This document shows positions 8,798 to 17,387 of a stretch of DNA of 61,064 nt, piece by piece. The translations under genes were made by a program, and so were the position numbers. The notes beneath the pieces are model-generated. The model was not told the DNA's origin and ran no database searches. It worked only from the letters and a program-made list of their open reading frames with translations. The stretch is taken from contig UCCS01000039.1 in assembly GCA_900470965.1 (NCBI GenBank), forward strand, positions 1-61,064. Reading direction: 5' to 3'. This DNA is from Hyphomicrobiales bacterium (GTDB lineage Bacteria > Pseudomonadota > Alphaproteobacteria > Rhizobiales > Rhizobiaceae). Position 1 is the stretch's first letter, and every line of letters begins with the position of its first letter.

Positions 8798-9307
8798 TCA
8801 GTCTTCCTCATCTTCGTCGACATGCATTGCCTCCGCCTGCAGATTGGCGTCGATCGCCTTGAGCAGACGCACCAGATTGCGGATCTCCTTTTCGGAGAAG
8901 TCGAGCGTCGCCAGCTTGTCGCAGGAGGAAGCCGCAAGCTCGATTGCCTGCACGCTGCCACGACCGAGTTCAGTGAGGTATACCTTGGTGAGGCGGGCGT
9001 CTTCGGCGTCAGGCTTGCGTTCCAGGAAGCCCTGAGCCTCCATGCGGCCGATGGTGCGGGTCATGGTGGGCGCCTTGACACCGAGCTTCTGGGCAAGCCC
9101 GCCGGCTGTCATACCATCGCTTTCGGCAAGGGAAGTGATGACCCCGTCCTGGCCGGCATAGAGACCACTTTCAAGAAGGTTGCGCGACAGGACCGTGCGC
9201 ATGGAGCGAGCAGCCTGCGTCAGAGCCGGCGAAAGATCGACAAGCGTATACTCGGTCTGGTCCTTCTTTTTCTTGTGCTTCTTGCCGTCCTTATGCTTCT
9301 TGCCCAT
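8798..9307 (-). CDS. MarR family transcriptional regulator with Lys-rich N-terminus
   Basis: A 169-residue MarR-type winged-helix protein. The recognition helix is in AGGLAQKLGVKAPTMTRTIGRMEAQGFLERKPDAEDARLTKVYLT. The start is ATG at 9307, with AAGGGA 5-6 bases upstream; an ATG two codons earlier is also possible. The first 20 residues are unusually basic (MGKKHKDGKKHKKKKDQ), while the C-terminus is acidic (DEDEED). MarR proteins rarely carry such a tail; it could add non-specific DNA contacts or metal binding. It is divergent from the creatininase-family gene across an 83-base gap holding an inverted repeat, so it likely regulates that gene and itself. Confidence 0.85.
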   Translation of the reverse strand: MGKKHKDGKKHKKKKDQTEYTLVDLSPALTQAARSMRTVLSRNLLESGLYAGQDGVITSLAESDGMTAGGLAQKLGVKAPTMTRTIGRMEAQGFLERKPDAEDARLTKVYLTELGRGSVQAIELAASSCDKLATLDFSEKEIRNLVRLLKAIDANLQAEAMHVDEDEED

Positions 9308-9345
9308 TGCCATCCCTTTGATCTTTAAGCACTGCCCAGGCTGGG

Positions 9346-9374
9346 TTATGACATTGCCCATCATCTCGTCATAA
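9346..9374. promoter_or_regulatory. Inverted repeat between MarR and creatininase-family genes
   Basis: TTATGAC (9346-9352) and GTCATAA (9368-9374) form a perfect 7-bp inverted repeat with a 15-base spacer, centred in the divergent gap. This is a likely operator for the MarR protein, though the spacing is wider than in most MarR sites. Confidence 0.45.
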
Positions 9375-9390
9375 ACAAGAGGCAAGGCCG

Positions 9391-10182
9391 ATGTTGGTTC
9401 CGTCGTTCCGTTTCGAGGACAATGATCCGGCACTCGCTCCGGAGGCACGCCGCCGGTGGATAGCGGTCCTGCCACTCGGCGCACATGAACAGCACGGCCC
9501 CCATCTGCCCTTCGAAACCGACACATTGATCGCGCAGGGCATCGTCAACAGGCTGAAAACCGCCCTGCCGGCCGGTTTGCCCGTCACCGTACTCCCCATC
9601 GAATCGGTCGGCTACTCCTTAGAGCACATGGATGTTGAAGGAACGAAGACGCTCCCTTTTGATACAGCCGTAAAGCGCTGGCTCGAGATCGCTGAAAACC
9701 TCTCGAAGCTCGGTATCCGCAAATTCGTGATGCTGAATGCCCATGGCGGCAACTCGCCGCTGATGACCATCGTCGCCACGGAAGCGCGTGTGCGCTTCAG
9801 CATGCTGGCCGTCGCCACGAGCTGGACCCGCTTCGGCCTGCCGGAGGGTGTGATCTTGCCGGATGAAAAGGCTGTAGACATTCATGGCGGAGATATCGAA
9901 ACATCCGTCATGCTGGCGCTCTATCCGAGCAGGGTGGATATGGAGAAAGCTGCCGACTTCCCTTCCAACCAGACAGAGTTCGCCCGGTGCTTCAAGCACC
10001 TGCGCGCCTATGGCCCGCATGCCTTCGGCTGGAAGATGTCCGATCTCAACCCGCAAGGCGCTGCAGGCAATGCGAAAAAGGCGACTGCAGAAAAGGGTGA
10101 GGCGCTGATAGCCCATGCGGTCAGCGGATTGGTGGAGCTGTTGCAGGATGTCGATGCTTTCGACGCAGAAACGCTGCGATGA
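9391..10182 (+). CDS. Creatininase-family amidohydrolase
   Basis: A 263-residue metal-dependent hydrolase. The metal-binding signature LPLGAHEQHGPHLPFETDT (about 28-45) supplies Glu33, His35 and Asp44. NAHGGNSPL and VDIHGGDIETS are the other conserved blocks. Family members hydrolyse creatinine or the cyclic amides and formamides of purine/riboflavin-type pathways, and some process mycofactocin; none of those neighbours is present here. It is divergent from a MarR regulator, which is the only clue to control. The fold is secure; the substrate is unknown. Confidence 0.85.
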   Translation: MLVPSFRFEDNDPALAPEARRRWIAVLPLGAHEQHGPHLPFETDTLIAQGIVNRLKTALPAGLPVTVLPIESVGYSLEHMDVEGTKTLPFDTAVKRWLEIAENLSKLGIRKFVMLNAHGGNSPLMTIVATEARVRFSMLAVATSWTRFGLPEGVILPDEKAVDIHGGDIETSVMLALYPSRVDMEKAADFPSNQTEFARCFKHLRAYGPHAFGWKMSDLNPQGAAGNAKKATAEKGEALIAHAVSGLVELLQDVDAFDAETLR

Positions 10183-10206
10183 AGGCGCGGCTTTGCATAG
10201 AAAGCA

Positions 10207-10223
10207 ATGTGATCTTATAACAT
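10207..10223 (+). promoter_or_regulatory. Candidate Zur box
   Basis: ATGTGAT, spacer CTT, ATAACAT: a 17-bp dyad with 6 of 7 positions paired, 103 bases upstream of the COG0523 GTPase start. The TTATAACAT half resembles the AT-rich motif bound by the zinc regulator Zur in alphaproteobacteria, and COG0523 genes with His-rich loops are classic Zur targets. Assignment by similarity and context only. Confidence 0.5.
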
Positions 10224-10325
10224 ACAAAACCCTTTGAACTGCCGCTTCCAAGCGCCTATATGAAACCGACCCATTCAGGCCCCGCACTTTGCCCTCGGGG
10301 TCAATATCCTACTTTCGAGGTTCTC

Positions 10326-11429
10326 ATGACCGACGCGATCCAGACACAGCAGAAGCCCATCCCCGTCACCGTGCTCACCGGTTATCTCGGTGCCGGCAAG
10401 ACGACGCTGCTCAACCGCATCCTTTCCGAAAACCACGGCAAGAAATATGCAGTCATCGTCAACGAGTTCGGCGAGATCGGCATCGACAACGACCTGATCG
10501 TCGAATCCGACGAAGAAATCTACGAAATGAACAATGGCTGTGTGTGCTGCACGGTCCGAGGCGACCTGATCCGCGTCGTCGAGGGCTTGATGCGCCGTCC
10601 CGGCCGCTTTGACGGCATCATCGTCGAAACAACCGGCCTTGCCGATCCGGTTCCAGTCGCTCAGACCTTCTTCATGGATGATGACGTCCGCGCCAAGACC
10701 GAACTCGACGCCGTCGTTGCCCTCGTCGATGCCAAGCATCTGCCGCTGCGCCTGAAGGACAGCCGCGAGGCCGAGGACCAGATCGCCTTCGCCGACGTCG
10801 TCATCATCAACAAGACCGATCTCGTCACGCCAGAAGAACTGGCGCAGATCGAAGACATCGTGAACGCCATCAACCCCGCTGCTCGCGTCTACAAGACAAG
10901 CCGTTCCGGCGTTGATCTTGCCCGCGTTCTGGACCAGGGCGCCTTCAACCTCGAGCGCGCGCTGGAAAACGATCCGCATTTCCTCGAGCACGGCCATGAC
11001 GATCATGTCTGCGGCCCGGACTGCGATCATGATCACCATGGTCATGACCACCATCATCACGATCACGATCACGATCATGACCACGACCATCACCACCATC
11101 ATCATGGTGAGATGTCGGCCATCCATGACATAACGGTGCAGTCCGTTTCGCTGCGCGGCGGCGAGATGAACCCGGAGCGCTTCTTCCCCTGGATCCAGAA
11201 GATCACCCAGACGCAGGGCCCGAACATTCTGCGCCTCAAGGGCATCATCGCCTTCAAGGAGGACGCCGAGCGTTATGTCGTCCAGGGCGTGCATATGATC
11301 ATCGAGGGCGATCACCAGCGTCCGTGGAAGGATGGCGAAAAGCACGAAAGCCGTCTCGTCTTCATCGGCCGCGACCTTGATCGCGCAAAGCTCGAAGAAT
11401 CCTTCAAGGCGTGCGAGGCGACCGCCTGA
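10326..11429 (+). CDS. COG0523 (CobW/YciC-like) metallochaperone GTPase with His-rich loop
   Basis: A 367-residue G3E GTPase. The P-loop is GYLGAGKTT (19-27), the metal-binding CxCC motif is GCVCC (71-75), and INKTD is the base-recognition motif. The C-terminal CobW domain follows a linker of about 40 residues dominated by His and Asp (about 219-261). Proteins of this group insert or store zinc or cobalt; the long His loop and the Zur-like dyad upstream point to zinc scarcity. The start is ATG at 10326 (MTDAIQTQQ). Its stop overlaps the ATG of the next gene (TGATG), so the GTPase, propeller protein and cysE form an operon. Confidence 0.88.
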   Translation: MTDAIQTQQKPIPVTVLTGYLGAGKTTLLNRILSENHGKKYAVIVNEFGEIGIDNDLIVESDEEIYEMNNGCVCCTVRGDLIRVVEGLMRRPGRFDGIIVETTGLADPVPVAQTFFMDDDVRAKTELDAVVALVDAKHLPLRLKDSREAEDQIAFADVVIINKTDLVTPEELAQIEDIVNAINPAARVYKTSRSGVDLARVLDQGAFNLERALENDPHFLEHGHDDHVCGPDCDHDHHGHDHHHHDHDHDHDHDHHHHHHGEMSAIHDITVQSVSLRGGEMNPERFFPWIQKITQTQGPNILRLKGIIAFKEDAERYVVQGVHMIIEGDHQRPWKDGEKHESRLVFIGRDLDRAKLEESFKACEATA

Positions 11430-12418
11430 TGCCAACAGTTGCACCGCTTGATCTCGACGGCCACGTTCTGGCCGTCGAATTTTTAGGTGATGTCCCCTTT
11501 TTCGCGAATGCCGACGGTACCTTTCACCGGCTCGATGGCGGCGACAAGGTCATCGAAGCCCATCAGGGCATGCTGACAGCGATCCGCGACCCTTACAGCG
11601 AAAGCCTGATTTCGGGCGGCGAGGATGGCAAGGTGCTGCGCATTACCGCTGACGGCGGCGTCAGCGAAATTGCATTAGCACCGCGCAAATGGATTTCGCA
11701 AGTCGCCGCCGGCGCGCAGGGTGCAATCGCTTATTCCTATGGCAAGAGCACGCTCGTGCGCCTCACCGATGGCACGACGAAGGAATTTCCCGAAGAGCGC
11801 ACGGTCGAAGGCATCGCCTTCGCACCCAAGGGCCTGCGCATCGCAGCCGCTCGTTATAACGGCGTATCGCTGCATTGGGTCGGCACAAGCGCCAAGCCTG
11901 TTGATCTCGAATGGAAGGGCGCCCATACCGGCGTCACCTTCTCGCCCGACGGCAATTTCCTGGTAACATCAATGCAGGAAAATGCGCTTCACGGCTGGAA
12001 GCTCGACGTCAAGTCGGGCACCGAAGCCCGCCACATGCGTATGACCGGCTATCCGGCCAAGGTGAAGTCGCTCTCCTGGTCCGCCAAGGGCAAGTGGCTT
12101 GCCTCCTCCGGTGCGCCTGCCGCCATCGTCTGGCCCTTCCAGGGCAAGGACGGTCCGATGGGCAAGGCGCCGCTGGAGCTCGGCACCCGCTCCAACATCA
12201 TGGCAACTGCGGTGAAATTCCACCCGGTTGAGGATATACTCGCCATTGGCTTCATCGACGGCATGATCCTTGCCGTTCGCCTCGCCGACAGCAAGGAAGC
12301 GCTACTGCGCCGCCCCGGCAAGGGCGCTATCACCGGTATGAGTTGGAGCAAGGACGGTAAGTTGCTCGCATTTGCTTCCGAGACCGGCGATTGCGGTGTA
12401 GTGGATATTGCGGCTTGA
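11429..12418 (+). CDS. WD40-like beta-propeller protein
   Basis: A 329-residue protein with repeated WD-type blades. Examples are SLISGGEDGKVLRITADG, GVTFSPDGNFLVTSMQENALHGWKL, VKSLSWSAKGKWLASSGAPAAIVWPF and ITGMSWSKDGKLLAFASETG, consistent with a seven-bladed propeller. No signal peptide or catalytic motif is seen. It begins inside the stop of the GTPase gene (1-base overlap), and a cysE gene follows after 10 bases, so translational coupling is likely. A scaffold or partner role for the zinc GTPase is inferred from context only. I do not know a named function. Confidence 0.75.
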   Translation: MPTVAPLDLDGHVLAVEFLGDVPFFANADGTFHRLDGGDKVIEAHQGMLTAIRDPYSESLISGGEDGKVLRITADGGVSEIALAPRKWISQVAAGAQGAIAYSYGKSTLVRLTDGTTKEFPEERTVEGIAFAPKGLRIAAARYNGVSLHWVGTSAKPVDLEWKGAHTGVTFSPDGNFLVTSMQENALHGWKLDVKSGTEARHMRMTGYPAKVKSLSWSAKGKWLASSGAPAAIVWPFQGKDGPMGKAPLELGTRSNIMATAVKFHPVEDILAIGFIDGMILAVRLADSKEALLRRPGKGAITGMSWSKDGKLLAFASETGDCGVVDIAA

Positions 12419-12428
12419 GGAAAAGCGG

Positions 12429-13247
12429 ATGCCAATGACAAAGATAGCAGCACCAGAAGAGCGGGCGGGAGGTAGCATCGGTTCTCCGTGGCCCACCATC
12501 CGTGCCGAAGCTATCGATCTGGCAAATCGCGAGCCCACTCTTCGTAAACTGCTTTCGACACAGATCATCCGCGCGGAGAATGACGCTGACATCATCGCGC
12601 ATGTGATCTCGGCGCGCCTCTCGGTCGCGAAGGTCGATGCCGAAGACCTGTTCCAGCTGTTCTACGGCACACTACAGGACCACCCCGATATCGGCGTCGC
12701 CATCGAGGCCGATCTTCTGGCCGTGCGCGAGCGCGATCCGGCCTGCACCACCTATCTGCACGCATTGTTGAACCTCAAAGGCTTTCACGCCCTGCAGACC
12801 CATCGCATTGCCCATGCCCTGTGGATGGCTGGCCGTGTCGAGATTGCGAGCTGGCTTTCAAACCTCGCCTCGCTGGTCTTCGGCCCGGATATCCATCCGG
12901 CTGCACGGATCGGTTCCTCGATCATGCTCGACCATGGGTCGGGCATCGTCATCGGCGAGACGGCCGTCATCGAAGATGAAGTCTCTATCCTGCAGAACGT
13001 TACGCTTGGTGGTACGGGCAAGGAGACAGGTGATCGCCACCCGAAAATCCGCCACGGCGTGATGATCGGCGCCGGTGCAAAGATCCTCGGCAATATCGAG
13101 ATCGGCGCTTTCAGCAAGATCGCGGCCGGCAGTGTCGTACTGAAAGCGGTCCCAGCTCATTGCACGGTTGCCGGTGTTCCGGCGGCTGTCGTGCGTATTC
13201 ATCGCAATGATGAAATTCCGGCCGAGACAATGGATCAGAATATCTAA
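12429..13247 (+). CDS. cysE: Serine O-acetyltransferase
   Basis: A 272-residue CysE, which makes O-acetylserine from serine and acetyl-CoA, the first step of cysteine synthesis. The N-terminal helical domain (about 25-140) precedes a left-handed beta-helix with hexapeptide repeats (HPAARIGSSIMLDHGSGIVIG). The catalytic LDHG and HPKIRHGVMIGAGA segments are present. The C-terminus (RIHRNDEIPAETMDQNI) is of the type that binds cysteine synthase or confers feedback inhibition. The start is ATG at 12429 behind GAGGA. It is third in an operon with the zinc-type GTPase, an unusual context for cysE. Its stop overlaps the convergent GGDEF gene by 4 bases. Confidence 0.9.
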   Translation: MPMTKIAAPEERAGGSIGSPWPTIRAEAIDLANREPTLRKLLSTQIIRAENDADIIAHVISARLSVAKVDAEDLFQLFYGTLQDHPDIGVAIEADLLAVRERDPACTTYLHALLNLKGFHALQTHRIAHALWMAGRVEIASWLSNLASLVFGPDIHPAARIGSSIMLDHGSGIVIGETAVIEDEVSILQNVTLGGTGKETGDRHPKIRHGVMIGAGAKILGNIEIGAFSKIAAGSVVLKAVPAHCTVAGVPAAVVRIHRNDEIPAETMDQNI

Positions 13248-14401
13248 GCGGCTTGCTGCTTTTCCCCTGCCGCCTCGACGCGGTTGCGGCCTTCGCGCTT
13301 CGAACGGTAGAGCGCCTCATCCGCCTTCTGCACGAGCCGCTCAAAATCCCCGCCCTCTTCCATGCGTGTGGAAACGCCGATGCTCAACGTTGGGAAGATC
13401 GCCAGGTCCGGCATCTGCATGACGGTTGCCGCAAAGGAAAGACGGATGCGGTTTGCGATCTCTACCGCTTCTTCCCGATCGACATTGCGGAGCACCGCCA
13501 GGAATTCGTCCCCGCCTTGCCGGGCGAGCAGATCTCCGGAGCGCATGATGCCCTTCGACACTTTAGAGAAAAGTCGCAGGACCTCGTCGCCGGCGGCATG
13601 ACCGTGCTGGTCGTTCAACTGCTTGAAATTGTCGATATCGATGACGAGGAGCGATACCGGCTGGCCGGTAAGCGACGGCACATGCTGGGCAAGGCCGCTA
13701 CGGTTGAGCGTTCCGGTCAGGGGATCGTGATGCGCAAGCTCGATGAGCTGGTTCCGGCTCCTTTCGGCCGCCATCAGCACCATTGCCATGCTGCGAAGCA
13801 TGATGAAGGCCACGGCCGATACCGCCATCCAGCTATGGATGACGCTGCCGCCGAAGGGATCCGGCCCGCCGATGTCTCCGGTTGCAGCGAGAAGGCTGCG
13901 AACTGCGAAGATCGCCGCGGTGACGACGTAAAGCCCCAGAAGAAGAGCCGCCGAATAAAGTTTCTCGCGGCGGAGAATGCCGGCTGCTTCCCTGGCGATC
14001 GTGATATCGCAGAGGCAGCAGATCACCGAGACATAGAGGAGACGCTCAGATATCGCTGCGGGATCGCTGATGAAAAGCGCCACGGGCATGCTGCCGCAGA
14101 TTATCACGAGCCAGGAATAGCGCCGGTCGATGGGATGTCCCGCAAAGGCGCGGACGGCAAAGAACATCAGCATGTAGCCGACGATGGTCAGCACATTACC
14201 CGCATCGATGGAGATATAGTAGGGAACGAGATTGCGCAGCGCGACGAGGAAGGAACCGATACCGACGAGCAGGTTGCTGGCGCCCCACCAGAGCGGCCAG
14301 CGTTCGAAGCGGCCCGTCGCATAGGCAGCGAACTGGAGAGCGCTCAGAACGACGCAGCTCACCGCAACGATGAAATAAATTGTCCGCAGATCCAGCAGCA
14401 T
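13244..14401 (-). CDS. Membrane-bound diguanylate cyclase (GGDEF)
   Basis: A 385-residue protein. Six or seven hydrophobic helices in the first 215 residues (beginning TIYFIVAVSCVVLSAL) form a membrane sensor domain. A GGDEF domain from about 225 follows, opening HHDPLTGTLNRSG. The active loop is intact (RQGGDEFLAVL), so cyclic-di-GMP synthesis is expected. A typical RxxD inhibitory site just before it is not evident: the residues there are MRSGDLLARQ. The start is uncertain between ATG 14401 and a GTG at 14425, neither with a strong ribosome binding site. It is a single gene, convergent with cysE. Confidence 0.85.
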   Translation of the reverse strand: MLLDLRTIYFIVAVSCVVLSALQFAAYATGRFERWPLWWGASNLLVGIGSFLVALRNLVPYYISIDAGNVLTIVGYMLMFFAVRAFAGHPIDRRYSWLVIICGSMPVALFISDPAAISERLLYVSVICCLCDITIAREAAGILRREKLYSAALLLGLYVVTAAIFAVRSLLAATGDIGGPDPFGGSVIHSWMAVSAVAFIMLRSMAMVLMAAERSRNQLIELAHHDPLTGTLNRSGLAQHVPSLTGQPVSLLVIDIDNFKQLNDQHGHAAGDEVLRLFSKVSKGIMRSGDLLARQGGDEFLAVLRNVDREEAVEIANRIRLSFAATVMQMPDLAIFPTLSIGVSTRMEEGGDFERLVQKADEALYRSKREGRNRVEAAGEKQQAA

Positions 14402-14502
14402 CGAGCCTATCCCGAAGTCCCACACCGCGGACCCTACAGGAAGCGATTTGCAGTTTGATTGGATGCTTCGCTAAAAATTTAGCGACATTTGGTTTTTCAG
14501 CG

Positions 14503-15510
14503 TCAGGCGGCCCGTACCGCGCCGATGATGTCAGCCAGCAGGCCGTGCAGCGAATCCCGATAGCCGTTGCGCGCGGAAGGGCCGCTCTCCTCCGAGGTCA
14601 TGACGACCGTGAGATTGAGCGACGGCACGATATAGAGCATCTGGCCTCCATAGCCCCAGGCGAAATGCACCTGCTCTCCGCCGATCTGCCGCGTAAACCA
14701 GCCGTAACCATATTCATCACCGGAGAAGCGCGAATTGGTGCGGCGCTGCCAGGATTGGGCAACCCAGTCCGCCGGAACCACCTGTTTGCCTTCGTCCGTG
14801 CGCCCGCCGTTGCGGTAAAGCTCACCGAAAGCAAGCAAGGATCGGGCGCTCATCGCCATCTGGTTGCCGCCGAGATAGATGCCTTGCGGATCGCGCTCCC
14901 AAGCACCGATGCGAAAGCCCTCGACGGGACCGAGCCACTCTCGCGCCAGCGCCAGCGTCGACTTGCCGCCGACCTTGGTCAAAATAGCGGAGAGAAGATG
15001 CGTCGAGGCCGTGGAATAGAGCATCTCCCCGCCCGGCTGATCGACGAAAGGCTGCGAGAGCGCAAAACGCACCCAGTTGCGTGAGGAGACCCAGCGGCCG
15101 TAATTCGGCCCGGACATGCGATCCAACCCCGCCTGCATGGAGAGCAGATTGCCGATCGTGATATCGTTGAGGCGAGCATCCGGAGAAGCAGGCAGATCCG
15201 CCTTCAGGATCGGCGCGATCTTCTGATCCGGCCCTTCCAGCAGGCCTTTGCCGATAGCAATGCCGACCAGCGCCGAAATAATCGATTTCGAAGCGGATTT
15301 GATGTTACTCGGCTCCGACGGCGTATGACCGCGATAGCCATGCTCTGCCACCGCGCGCCCATTACGGGCGACAATGATGGTTTTCAGTGGTTTCAGCTCA
15401 TCCCGACTTCCGAGACTGTCCAGGAGATTCGAAACGGAGCTTCCCTGCTGCTGGGCGAGAGCGGCAATGGGGGCGAGCAGCAGAAGGCAGAAAGCAAGGC
15501 GCTTGATCAT
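14503..15510 (-). CDS. Exported serine hydrolase, class C beta-lactamase family
   Basis: A 335-residue protein with a signal peptide (MIKRLAFCLLLLAPIAALAQ). The serine-lysine motif SASK (near residue 71-74) fits the penicillin-binding-protein/class C beta-lactamase fold. The second motif reads MLYSTAST (Tyr-Ser-Thr rather than Tyr-x-Asn), and the third region is AWGYGGQMLYIVP. Such proteins are usually esterases or D-amino-peptide hydrolases rather than true beta-lactamases. The gene stands alone, divergent from an epimerase gene. Antibiotic resistance should not be assumed. Confidence 0.8.
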   Translation of the reverse strand: MIKRLAFCLLLLAPIAALAQQQGSSVSNLLDSLGSRDELKPLKTIIVARNGRAVAEHGYRGHTPSEPSNIKSASKSIISALVGIAIGKGLLEGPDQKIAPILKADLPASPDARLNDITIGNLLSMQAGLDRMSGPNYGRWVSSRNWVRFALSQPFVDQPGGEMLYSTASTHLLSAILTKVGGKSTLALAREWLGPVEGFRIGAWERDPQGIYLGGNQMAMSARSLLAFGELYRNGGRTDEGKQVVPADWVAQSWQRRTNSRFSGDEYGYGWFTRQIGGEQVHFAWGYGGQMLYIVPSLNLTVVMTSEESGPSARNGYRDSLHGLLADIIGAVRAA

Positions 15511-15673
15511 GGAGCGATGAGCTAGCGCAGCTACGCGGTGAAATCAGCAGCGGAGGTTAGCGATTCACGCGGACGTGAAACTTTATGATCCGCGCACTGG
15601 CCACTTGCAGTTCCGCGAAGCGGCACGACATACTGCGCATGACCAGCCCATATGCGCATCTGGAGGAGACTGC

Positions 15674-16639
15674 ATGGCCCGCGTGATCGTCATCGGAGCA
15701 ACAGGACATGTCGGCACCTATCTCGTACCCCGCCTCGTCGAGGCCGGCCATGAGGTGGTGGCGATCAGCCGCGGCACGGCCGCGCCCTATAAGGCGCATG
15801 AAGCATGGAGTCGCGCCGATATCAGGCATATGGACCGCGCAGCGCTCGAAGCCGAAGGCCGCTTCGGCGATGCGATCCGTGCGCTGGAGGGCGAGATCGT
15901 CATCGACATGATCTGCTTCACGCCCGAAAGCAACGAACAGCTCGCAACCGCGCTTGAGGGTCATGTCCGCCATTTTCTTCATACTGGCACGATCTGGACG
16001 CATGGTTTCTCAACGGTGGTCCCGACACCGGAGGAGGCACCGAAGAAGCCCTTCGGTGACTACGGCGTGAAGAAAGCGGCGATCGAATTCGACCTGCTGC
16101 GGAGGGCGCGAGAGAAAAGCTTTCCCGTAACGCTGATCCATCCCGGCCACATCGTCGGTCCCGGCTGGAACCCGTTGAACCCCGCCGGCCATTTCAACCC
16201 CGCTGTCTTCACGACGCTGGCACGCGGCGAAACGCTTGCGCTGCCGAATTTCGGCATGGAAACGGTGCATCATGTCCATGCCGACGACATTGCTGAGCTC
16301 TTCATGGCCGCCATCGCAAAGCCCGGGGCGGCGATTGGCGAGGCCTTCCACGCGGTATCGGAAAAGGCTGTCACGCTGCGAGGCTACGCCGAGGCGATGG
16401 CGGCCTGGTTCGGCCAGGAAGCGAAGCTGGAATTCCTTCCCTATGAGGCCTGGGCAAAAAAACAGAACCCGGAAGAGGCCAGAGCCACCTGGGAGCATAT
16501 CGCCCGCAGCCCCAACTGTTCGATGGAAAAAGCCCGCCGGCTGCTCGGATTCGCGCCGCGGCACACCTCACTACAAGCCGTGCAGGAAGCCGTCCGCTGG
16601 CTGATCGACAATGGCCGCGTCGAGGCAAAGGCTCCCTGA
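15674..16639 (+). CDS. NAD-dependent epimerase/dehydratase family protein
   Basis: A 321-residue extended short-chain dehydrogenase. The nucleotide-binding motif GATGHVGTYL is at about 8-17. The catalytic Tyr and Lys appear in DYGVKKAAIEFDLL (YxxxK). The LIHPGHIVGPGWNP and HHVHADDIAELFM blocks are typical of sugar-nucleotide epimerase-like proteins. The start is ATG at 15674 behind GGAGGAG. It is a single gene followed by a strong terminator. The substrate is not deducible. Confidence 0.82.
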   Translation: MARVIVIGATGHVGTYLVPRLVEAGHEVVAISRGTAAPYKAHEAWSRADIRHMDRAALEAEGRFGDAIRALEGEIVIDMICFTPESNEQLATALEGHVRHFLHTGTIWTHGFSTVVPTPEEAPKKPFGDYGVKKAAIEFDLLRRAREKSFPVTLIHPGHIVGPGWNPLNPAGHFNPAVFTTLARGETLALPNFGMETVHHVHADDIAELFMAAIAKPGAAIGEAFHAVSEKAVTLRGYAEAMAAWFGQEAKLEFLPYEAWAKKQNPEEARATWEHIARSPNCSMEKARRLLGFAPRHTSLQAVQEAVRWLIDNGRVEAKAP

Positions 16640-16667
16640 GCTGTCAGTGATAGCCCTTAAACAAAAA

Positions 16668-16692
16668 GCCCCTCCCGGAGAATGGGAGGGGC
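16668..16692. terminator. Bidirectional terminator
   Basis: GCCCCTCCC and GGGAGGGGC form a perfect 9-bp stem with a 7-base loop. It is flanked by AAAAA on the left and TTT on the right, between the convergent epimerase and GNAT genes. Confidence 0.85.
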
Positions 16693-16700
16693 TTTGCCGG

Positions 16701-17291
16701 TCAGGCCGCCTTCCGGACCGGCGCGCCGGCCAGCATGCGTCCCGAAGGGACGATCATGCCGGCCGCGCCGCCAAGCCAGCCCTCGACGAGCTCCAGCGCC
16801 AGAAAGCGCGAGCGTTCGAAGGGGCCGGGCATGACAAGGTGACGAGCCTTCTCGGCAAAAAAGCCGAAACGTTCGTAATAGTCCGCATCGCCGACGAGCA
16901 GGATCGCGCCGTGGCCGCGGTTTTTTGCTTCGAGGATCGCCGCGCGCATCAGCGCCGAGCCGATGCCCTTGCCGCCATGCTTACCATCGACGGCGAGCGG
17001 GCCGAGCAGCAGCGCGTCGAGCGGCGTACCCTCGTAGTTGATGCCGGCTTCGACATTCCAGAGGCGCACCGTGCCGATCACATGGCCGTCGCGGTCGCGC
17101 GCGACCAGCGCCAGGCCTTCGGCCGGTACACGGTTGCGGCGGATCATTTCCGACGACTTCTTGCGGCGATCCGAGCCCATGACGCGGTCAAGCAGGGTTT
17201 CGCGAGCGACGACATCGGACGGATTTTCCGCGTCGATGGTGAAAGTAACAGGCGCAAAGAATGCGCGGACAGAATCAAGAACAGCGGCCAT
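16701..17291 (-). CDS. GNAT family N-acetyltransferase
   Basis: A 196-residue GNAT protein. The acetyl-CoA binding motif A reads LGPLAVDGKHGGKGIGSALMRAAI (about 97-120), and ILLVGDADYYERFGF is motif B. It resembles the YhbS-type acetyltransferases. It sits about 100 bases after the odc2 gene on the same strand, so a polyamine or amino-acid substrate is possible but unproven. Confidence 0.82.
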   Translation of the reverse strand: MAAVLDSVRAFFAPVTFTIDAENPSDVVARETLLDRVMGSDRRKKSSEMIRRNRVPAEGLALVARDRDGHVIGTVRLWNVEAGINYEGTPLDALLLGPLAVDGKHGGKGIGSALMRAAILEAKNRGHGAILLVGDADYYERFGFFAEKARHLVMPGPFERSRFLALELVEGWLGGAAGMIVPSGRMLAGAPVRKAA

Positions 17292-17387
17292 CTTGGCCTC
17301 CCGTACCCAATACCGTTATCAGCGGTGATGACTGGAAATTGTGAAGTTGCCGCCCCGGCTGGTTACGGGGCTGGCAGAAACAAGACC

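Noticed and set aside
11030..11110. Short tandem repeats that could suggest a microsatellite or CRISPR-like array
   Set aside because: They are His and Asp codons (CAT, CAC, GAT) of the GTPase metal loop, without spacers or a repeat unit of fixed length.
10275..11444. 389-codon open frame antisense to the COG0523 GTPase gene
   Set aside because: It mirrors the GTPase codons; its Val/Met-rich run is the complement of the His codons, and it has no ribosome binding site or domain.
14503..15510. Antibiotic-resistance beta-lactamase
   Set aside because: Only the SxxK fold signature is shared; the second motif is Tyr-Ser-Thr, and this large family is mostly esterases and peptidases.
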